A stretch of DNA of 64,000 bases from Engraulis encrasicolus (lineage: Eukaryota > Chordata > Actinopteri > Clupeiformes > Engraulidae). The position numbers and the translations under genes are program-made. Of the stretch, positions 55,909 through 64,000 are shown one piece after another. The notes below the pieces were generated by a model. It was given only the letters and a program-made list of their open reading frames with translations. It was not told the DNA's origin and made no database searches. Position 1 is the first letter of the stretch, and each line of letters begins with the position of its first letter. Location: assembly GCF_034702125.1 (NCBI RefSeq), contig NC_085875.1:40372240-40436239 (forward strand), written 5' to 3'.

Positions 55909-55968
<60 letters not shown>
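55908..55968. repeat. (AC)n array after a C-run
   Basis: An AC repeat preceded by CAG repeats and a run of about 13 C at 55,886-55,898. Confidence 0.93.
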
Positions 55969-55971
<3 letters not shown>

Positions 55972-56654
55972 GCACATTTTCAGTTGCAGTCAGACAGAAT
56001 CTGCCACCCCCACGTATACCATCCCCTGCAGCACATCACTACATCCAATACCTCACCATTGTAACACACGCACACATGCACAAACACACTTAATCTTCCC
56101 TGCCAGACAGAATCTTGAACCTCACTCTATTTCTTCCACAGGGTGATGGCTTGTTGTCTGTGTTGCTGTTAGCTATTTTGCTAACAAGCCATGTGCTGTG
56201 TTGGCTTACGTGTTTGCTTTGGCATGTCCAAAAAAACTGAACAGATTTCAGATTGCTCTCTCTCTCACACACACACACACACTCTCTCACTCTCTCTCTC
56301 TCTCGCTCTCTTGCTCTCCACACCAGCTTGCTTTGGCATGTCATTGTTTTCTCTCGTCCGTTCCAGGCCTATTCATCCCCCACCCTACCATTCACCCTCC
56401 CACCTTCTATTGTCCTTTCAAACCACTTCCATGCCTGGAGCCAATCTTGAAGAGGAAGCCTTTGTGCAAATGAACATGAAACCGTGGCCTGTGCACACGC
56501 GCGCACATGCTTGCGCTCACATGCATCACATTGAAAGGTAAAGTGTGAGGACAAAAAGTGGCTACATCATTCAGGACCCTTCTTTGTTCTTTTTGGCATT
56601 TTATCTCTCGTCCAGCTTTGCAAATCTCAGCACGACGAACACATCCTTCTTGAA

Positions 56655-56658
<4 letters not shown>

Positions 56659-56740
<82 letters not shown>

Positions 56741-56782
56741 TTATGTGCACATGCCCACACTCTTACACACATGTGCGCACTC

Positions 56783-56831
<49 letters not shown>
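56659..56831. repeat. Two (AC)n arrays with a short interruption
   Basis: AC repeats at 56,659-56,735 and 56,783-56,831, separated by an imperfect CA-rich stretch. Confidence 0.93.
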
Positions 56832-56834
<3 letters not shown>

Positions 56835-57833
56835 AATTGCTAGTCCACCCATGTCTCTAAAAGTGGGGGTAGGGGTGAAAGAGCTTGAGTCACAGCGTGC
56901 TGCTGTGGTGTGTGGTGCGGGGAAAGTGCCGTAAAAGCAGCCGCGCCTCTAAAAGGTGCTCGTCATAATCTGGCCCATTACCCAACAGCTGATGCACATC
57001 ACAATAACAGCCTGTGTCTGCGCCACTCTCCCCTCCCCCTCTCCATCTCTCCTTCTCTCTCTCTCTCTGTTTCTCCCTCTCTATCTTTCTCTCTGCTTCT
57101 CTCCTTCACCTCTTTCAATCTGTTTCTTATTACAGTCTCTCTCTCTCACACACACTCTCTCTCTCCCTCCCTCCCTCCCTCTCTCTCACTGTCCTTGAAA
57201 ACAAATGCCTTTTGATCTAGTAAAATATCTTGGAGGCCTCCCTCGAGCAGCACCCCCCCCCCCTCTCTCTTTGACATTTGAGACAAGCCGATAGGTCCTT
57301 CTGCTCTCGCCATTTCGCACACAGATGACCAGTCAATGGGTGTTTTCCTGTGAAACCACCATGTGAATAGTTGTCATAAGATCGGCCCATCACCCACCAC
57401 CGTGCCCCATCGCACCCCACCGCGTCTCCCTCAGTCGATCTCCCGACTGCCTCACCTCGTCAAGCTGATCTTTTCGGTTCGTCTCTTGCGCGTGGACGAG
57501 AGGGTGCTGCCGGTGACTCACCGGAAGGGATCGATGGCGGTCTCCTCTGCCTGCCTGCTTGACGCACCGCTCGAAAATTAATTTTCCGTGGATCAGCTAA
57601 TCTGGACAGGGCTTTCTGCCCGTCCCCAGCTAGCCGTCATGGATCATTCTTTATCGCACAACACATATTTACCCATTTCAGGTATAATCAATTCCTCATC
57701 AAATCCACATAATAGCACAGCAATAAAGTATTTTTTCGCTGTTGGCAACTGACTCTTTTGAGCTCTGCATTTTTTGTTTGATTATGCTCTACAAATGGCT
57801 CTCCCATTCTCTTGTGTGTTGGTGTTAAGACAC

Positions 57834-57835
<2 letters not shown>

Positions 57836-57891
<56 letters not shown>

Positions 57892-57900
57892 CGTGTGCGT
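57836..57900. repeat. (GT)n array
   Basis: A GT repeat ending in GCGTGCGTGTGCGTG. Confidence 0.95.
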
Positions 57901-58035
57901 GTGCGTGCATTTTGTGAGTGACTGCACATGGCCCGTTGACATTATTTTGTATTTGTATATATTATTTTATTTTATATATTATTTTAAATATATATTTTTT
58001 TCTTTTTGTACTCCCAAGTAGTGTTAAGACCCATG

Positions 58036-58171
<136 letters not shown>

Positions 58172-58699
58172 TGTTTGTGGGTTACAGGGTGGGTCATTTT
58201 CTGTGATCTTTGTTGTCACCTGGTGAAGGCGCAAGTGGCTGGTCCATCAGGGCCATCTGTTAGGGTGGAGAGAGGGGTGGATTGGGGTGGGATGGCCAGA
58301 GGTGACGGCTCGTTCAAGACGTGTCACAAACTTCTTTGCTGTCAACGCAGGTGCCAGACTGACAGTCACACATTTTGCTGCCAGTAGTAAGTCTGTGTAA
58401 GTTTGTGTGTGTGTGACAGGGTTTAGATCAAGTTTAAAGATAAATCAAAACCATTTTACTGCTGAATGTTTAAACTTCAGAAATTGCTCTGCCTACCACT
58501 TTTACTTTCTCTTATCTATCCACATTTTTTCCCAGAAGAACTCACTGACACCCTTTTCTCCAACAGATTGGAAAAGAAAAGTATAAGAAAACAAAAGTAT
58601 CGGTAGAACAGTATTTCCATTAGATAAAGTGTGGAAGTATTGCTTTGCTGTGGAAAAGTTTCAGATGCTGTGTTGTGTTTATGTCAGAAGCATCGTGTT

Positions 58700-58701
<2 letters not shown>

Positions 58702-58757
<56 letters not shown>
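58702..58757. repeat. (GA)n array
   Basis: About 56 bases of pure GA. Confidence 0.97.
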
Positions 58758-58759
<2 letters not shown>

Positions 58760-59640
58760 CCAGTCGAAACACCATGTCCCAATGTTTTGTGAGGGAGAGC
58801 CAGTGTGTGAGAGATGGACAGAGTGAATGCAGAGAGAGATAGAGAGGCCAGTCATAGCAGAGTGCTAGCTGGTGGCTGTTCCGGTGTTGTCCCCTGAGCT
58901 TCTCAGGAGAGTGGCTTGGCCGGGTAAACAGGGTGGCGGGAAGCGTGCGTCAGAACCGCTGATGACGCACCCCCTCCTCGTCCTGAACAGGTCTTTTTTT
59001 TTTCGAGCGAGAGAGAGACCATTAGCTCCTTGGAGCGTGAATCCCAGGCCAAACAGAAAAAGAGAGGACAGGCCAGGAGAGGAGAGGAGAGCATAGGCCA
59101 GCAAAGTCAGCCGTTCTTGCCAAAACGCAGCCGTCCCCACCAACCACAGCCCTGCCATTGTCAAGAGATGGATGTTGCTGAAAGGGGCCACAGTAGGCAG
59201 TGGACCAGAACAGTTAGCTCAGGTTTGAAGAAGAGGTGGGCGGAAAGAGCCAGCAAGCAAACGTCTCCGCTCTGGCATCTGCTGCAGATTATCACAATAA
59301 ATTGAGTGTGGAGGGATGAGAGAGGGATATGTTTGCAAAGGAGGGAAAAAAACATTAGCCAGCATTTGTTTTTGTTTTGTTTTTTTCCTTCTATGTTAAG
59401 TAATGGGCATAAAAGAGATCCTTATTTACAGAAACCACTTTATCCAATTCACACACCAGTCCGTACCAGTTTTTTTGTTTGTTTTTCCATATGTTTTTTT
59501 GTTTTTTGGGGGTTTTTTTTTAGAATACATTTACATTTACAATACATTTTGAGATTTATTTACAACAGAGTAAATGTGTCCTTTGTTGGCACTGGCGCAA
59601 AGCGAGATATACAAAGGGAGGCTAAATTACTCTCTCTCGT

Positions 59641-59642
<2 letters not shown>

Positions 59643-59707
<65 letters not shown>
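59643..59707. repeat. (CT)n array
   Basis: About 65 bases of pure CT. Confidence 0.97.
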
Positions 59708-59710
<3 letters not shown>

Positions 59711-60078
59711 CCTTTATCAGGCAACATTTTGATCTAATAGCTCTTTTTGTGGGGTCCTGGGATAATTGTACTATTTTCGGCGTTCCCAAACCGCCTTTGA
59801 AGCCGCTGGATGCGCGTGGCCTTTGCTTTAATGAGGCGAGGCAGACCTGATTGACATACCCCAATGTGAACACAAACACACACACACACACAAACAAACA
59901 CACCGTGCACATGCGTTCACACACAGACACACAGCATATGCGTACTCGCAGACAAAGGCACACGTACACACGCCACAAGGCACACGGCAAATGCACACAC
60001 ATGTACACACACGTATAAAGGCACACACACACAGGCACACACGGTATATGCACACGCATACACACATCTGCGTCATAT

Positions 60079-60079
<1 letters not shown>

Positions 60080-60156
<77 letters not shown>
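60080..60156. repeat. (AC)n array in CA-rich DNA
   Basis: A pure AC repeat, preceded from about 59,870 by degenerate CA-rich sequence with ATG/CGT interruptions. Confidence 0.95.
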
Positions 60157-60160
<4 letters not shown>

Positions 60161-60837
60161 TCTGTCACTCCTCTCATACACACTCTCCATACACTCTCCT
60201 CGTCCTCATGTCTGCTGCACTACACACTAACCACCACCCCTACCCTGTTGCGTGAGCCGCATTTTTAGCCCTGATCTCATTCCAGGTGCTTCCAAGGTCC
60301 TTACTTGTCCACCTTCTCTCCCTTCCTCTCTCTCTCTCCCTCATTCTCTGTCTATCCCCCTTTTCTCTTCCTTTCTCCCCATCTCCCTCTCCTTATCCAT
60401 CCCTTTCCACCTCTCTCACTCTCCTCCTTTCTTTTCTCTCTACCCTCCTCTCTTCTCATCCCTGCTCTCCCTGCCTCTGTCTCTATCCTTCTCTCTCCGC
60501 CTCCCTGATCCCCTTTCTCCCCCAATCTCTCTATCCCCCTGTCTTCTCATCCCTCTCCTCTGCCGCCATCTTTGGCATATTGAGTAGGCAGCCCCTTTTT
60601 TGTCATGCAGGCACGTGCTCCCTCGCTCCCTCCCTCCCTCGTCTGCTCTCTCACTGCACCTCGTGCTGCCGGCTGCCTGGTAAGACGTGCATCTAGGAAG
60701 CCACACTATGGCCGGGGGGATGCAAATGCAAACCGATCACCGTTACAATATTGTAATGTTTCGTGAAGGTTGCATATCGTACCATTTTCGACCCGACCCC
60801 CCCATAATTACTCATAAGTACTCATAATTACTCATTA

Positions 60838-60864
60838 TCAGACGCTTTTGACGAAAGCGACTTT
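60838..60864 (-). repeat. L2/SINE 3'-tail-like remnant
   Basis: AGACGCTTTTGACGAAAGCG is close to the reverse complement of the fish L2/SINE tail (TCGCTTTGGAT..AGCGTCTGC). Confidence 0.5.
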
Positions 60865-61597
60865 CAAGCAAGTACAGAGTAAGGGGTCAGTACAAAGTAC
60901 AGCAGTATACAAGTAATGTAGAACAGATAGAGAGCGGAAGAATAGTAGAGGACCTATGAGAAGTAGTGCAATTTAGTTACTCATGATTAGAGAGAATATC
61001 AGGAATATTGAGGAGGGGGCGCTTTCGGCTTCATATTTACTACAAATATTTTACTCTACTACAGTGTTTCAACACGAGCCCCCAATTTGTAACACTACAG
61101 TTTCCTTCCAGCCCTCCCACTCGCCCCTGCATAACAATTAGTCAGTATCCATATCGAGGATATTGAAACTGGTGTGTGTGTGTGTGTGTGTGGTGGGGGG
61201 TTGAGCGCTGCGATTTTGGCTGCATATATCCAGCGTGTGATTGATGTGAGCATGGCTGTCGGTGACTGCGGTGGCCAGGGCCGCTGATGGCTTTTGTTGG
61301 GCCCTGGACGAAAGTCATCTGAAAAGGCCCCCTACCCAATATATACAATGTAATGGGGACCCAATTCTGGGCCCCCTATCTCCCTCTGCCCGGGACAACA
61401 TACCCCTTTTTTGTCCCCCCCTGTCGGCACGCCTGGCGGTGACGGCGGCAGCAATCAGCGGGACGGCGGTAATCAGGTGTCTGGTGATGCAGCAGGCATC
61501 CTCGCAGCGTGCCATCGCAAGAGGCCCGCCACAGAGCCTGGGCAGTCCAGGGTGGAGGGGGGGAGGGCTTTAAATAGAGATGCTGCTGCTTCAAGAG

Positions 61598-61638
61598 ATG
61601 GATGGATGGATGGATGGATGGATGGATGGATGGATGGA
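61598..61638. repeat. (GGAT)n tetranucleotide array
   Basis: About ten perfect GGAT units, with degenerate GGAT/GGAC units continuing to about 61,810. Confidence 0.95.
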
Positions 61639-62420
61639 TAGACTGGCAGGAGGTAGAGAAAGACGGAGTGGGAGAGAGAAGATTGGATGGCTGGATGGAT
61701 GGATGGAAGGATGGAAGGAAGAATGGACGGGCTGGTGGGAGGAAGAGGAAGAAAAGGAGAAAGCGAGACAAAAAGAAAAAGATGAAATGAATGGATGAAT
61801 GGATGGACGGGCTGGTGGGAGGCAGAGAGCGAGAAAGACGAGGAGGAATAGAGAGGGAGGAGGGGGTGAGCAGCATTCCGTGATTGCCAGTGGTGGGGCA
61901 TAATTCAGTTTTCAGGCCGCGGGACACGAGAAACCTCCGTGTTTTGATTGCCAAGCGAGGAACAACGCAGCTCCTCCCTTTCCTTTCTTCTACCCTCCTC
62001 CTTCATCCCTAGCTTTTTTTTGCCCTTCTCTGTTGTGTCTTCTTTTCTGCGCCTTCACTTTCTTCTTCATACATTTCATTAGGGCTTTGTTTTTTTCCTT
62101 CTTCTTCTCTGACTTTCTTCTCTCTCTGCTTGATAAATATCTATTTCATCTTATCTCCCCTCATCACGTTTTCATTCCTTTCCACTTCATTCTGTTGGTC
62201 TCATTTTCTGTCTCTCAGCCTTTATTGTGCTTCTTTTCATCTGTTTATTTTGTCTTGACTGACTTCTCTCTTTCTCTTCCACTCCCTCCCTCCTTTTCGG
62301 AGAGATTGCCGTGTCCGCTGTGAACTGTTGCATGCTCTGCTTACCCGAGCCCCCTCTAAGGGGAGGCAAAGGAAGTCAGAGAGGGGAGTGAAGGAGTGAG
62401 TGAGTGAGTTAGAGATGCTT

Positions 62421-62434
62421 GTTGCTATGGCGAC
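62421..62434. promoter_or_regulatory. RFX X-box-like site
   Basis: GTTGCTATGGCGAC fits the X-box half-site pattern with a 2-bp spacer. Confidence 0.35.
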
Positions 62435-62522
62435 GGAACTAAGGGGTGGTGCTGATTGGATGTCAGGTGTCCTATACCCCACACACACCCCCTCTAGTTC
62501 CCTTTTGCTGGCACTCCAAAGA

Positions 62523-62526
<4 letters not shown>

Positions 62527-62612
<86 letters not shown>
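62527..62612. repeat. (GT)n array
   Basis: A pure GT repeat, inverted relative to the AC array 150 bp downstream. Confidence 0.97.
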
Positions 62613-62614
<2 letters not shown>

Positions 62615-62763
62615 TGAGTGTGCTCGCGCTGCTCTCTCTGATTTCTCTGGTGGCAGTGGCCTTTCTCGGTCTCGGCACACAAACTCCACTACCAGCACAT
62701 TACATGCCTTGCTCCAGTAGATAGCCAGGTCAGTAACCATGGGTTTTATGTAATGGCCATTCA

Positions 62764-62938
<175 letters not shown>

Positions 62939-63864
62939 TTGCTTGCTTGCTCCAACTCTCTTTCTCTTTTAAACACACATCCATAACACATACACAGCTC
63001 AACACACACAGCACCCAACACAGATGTATGGCTTTCGAGAACCCCGTGTTCCATTATCTTTGTTGTGTAGGGTTTCTAGCTTGATGACAGTCTTTTGGGG
63101 TTGACAAATGCAACATTGAATTGTCATCGGCGTCAACATTTTGGTCCCTGCGTTGGTAGAACAAAAACATGCCGTTATAATAACAACCACCAACAACCAA
63201 CCATCTCCAAGTGCTCTTGGAAGTGCACGCAGGCAGGCCTGCAAAAACCCCAAATGCCATTGGGTTCAGCCCAAAGGAAAGCAATCACAGCAAACCTCCA
63301 TCTCCTTTTTTTCTCCTTTTTTCCTTTCTTTTTTTCCTCCTCCAAATCCCTCCTCCAGCCTGGGGTTACAGAGGTGACTTTCTTCTTGTGGTGCTGACTG
63401 CTGTGGCAGTCAGATCTGCTCCGGTTTTACCCTTCTGACCCTGCTGCTCCATTCGCTCGCTGTGCGTGCGTACGTGCGTGTGTGTGTGCGTGTGCATGTG
63501 CGTGTGTGTGTGTGTGTGTGAGTGTGTGTGTGTGTGTGTGCGCGTGTGCGCGTGAGTGCGTGTCCAGGGAGGGGGGGGGTGACTCCACTTTGCTGCAGCA
63601 TGCTGGGCAGAAGCCGCAGACCTCACCAAGTGCTTAGCAACAGCTCGAATTCCATGCCACGGTTTCTGTTTGGCTTTGGCAGACACGAAAAAAAAATTCC
63701 AACCCCTCGGTGCTGCTTGCTCTTGCTTTGCTGAGATAGAGGCCAAATCATTCAAATGGTCTGCAAGAGTTTTATGCCAAACTCCTTCCTCACTCCCTCC
63801 CTCCCTGCAATTGTGTCTGTATCCTTGTGATTTCCCAGAATCCTTCAAGTTTTTTTCCCCCCAG

Positions 63865-63902
63865 GAGGATACAGGAGGCCCAGCCAGTCTCTGTTACTGC
63901 AG
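63865..63902 (+). CDS. doubtful TALPID3 exon (38 nt)
   Basis: A strong pyrimidine tract (TTTTTTTCCCCCCAG) precedes an open 38-base segment that takes the phase-2 end of the 39699-39825 exon. It would encode R-IQEAQPVSVTA and end in phase 1 at a weak donor (GTTATT). I do not recognise the peptide, and small segments with such properties arise by chance. Confidence 0.25.
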
Positions 63903-63904
63903 GT

Positions 63905-64000
63905 TATTGTGGAAATGCATGCACGCTTTAGCACGCATGCACGTGTGCACGCGCGCACGCATGCATGCGTGCGCACCCATGTATGCATGCGCACACATAC
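63905..64000. repeat. Alternating purine-pyrimidine tract (GCATGC/GCACGC)
   Basis: Imperfect repeats of GCATGCACG, GTGCACGCGCGCACGCATGC and GCGTGCGCAC run to the window end. It has many nested palindromes and strong Z-DNA potential. Confidence 0.8.

Overview
The window is a stretch of a ray-finned fish (teleost) genome. The evidence is spliced vertebrate genes with GT-AG introns, very long CA/GT and CT/GA microsatellites, tRNA-derived SINEs, an L2-clade LINE remnant, and hAT, PIF/Harbinger-like and unclassified DNA transposons. There is no prokaryotic gene organisation and I cannot name the species.

Layout: (1) about 1-10,100 holds the 3' end of ARID4A (last exons, stop codon, long 3' UTR) on the + strand. 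Its introns are filled with a hAT element, a SINE and tRNA-like repeats. (2) 11,705-12,614 is a complete three-exon TIMM9 gene on the - strand. (3) 14,066-39,825 holds the 5' exons of TALPID3 (KIAA0586), head-to-head with TIMM9, as in mammals. Nine exons join in consistent phase. The ninth lies 19.7 kb downstream of the eighth, across an intron holding two related TIR transposons, one of them nested in a larger TIR element. (4) 44,853-46,856 is a complete single-exon irf2bpl gene on the + strand. It starts 5 kb after the last recognisable TALPID3 exon, so it probably sits inside a TALPID3 intron whose far end is outside the window (or begins with a doubtful exon at 63,865). (5) 47-64 kb is microsatellite-rich noncoding DNA.

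The genes do different jobs: ARID4A is a chromatin adaptor, TIMM9 a mitochondrial import chaperone, TALPID3 a centriolar/ciliary Hedgehog factor, and irf2bpl a nuclear zinc-finger/RING regulator. The first three form the conserved ARID4A-TIMM9-TALPID3 block of human 14q23; irf2bpl next to or inside TALPID3 differs from the human arrangement.

The most novel material is the pair of related TIR transposons at 20.9-24.9 and 30.7-34.2 kb. They share a noncoding block of about 390 bp, carry YY1-like motifs in their terminal repeats, and hold complementary decayed pieces of what looks like one protein family.
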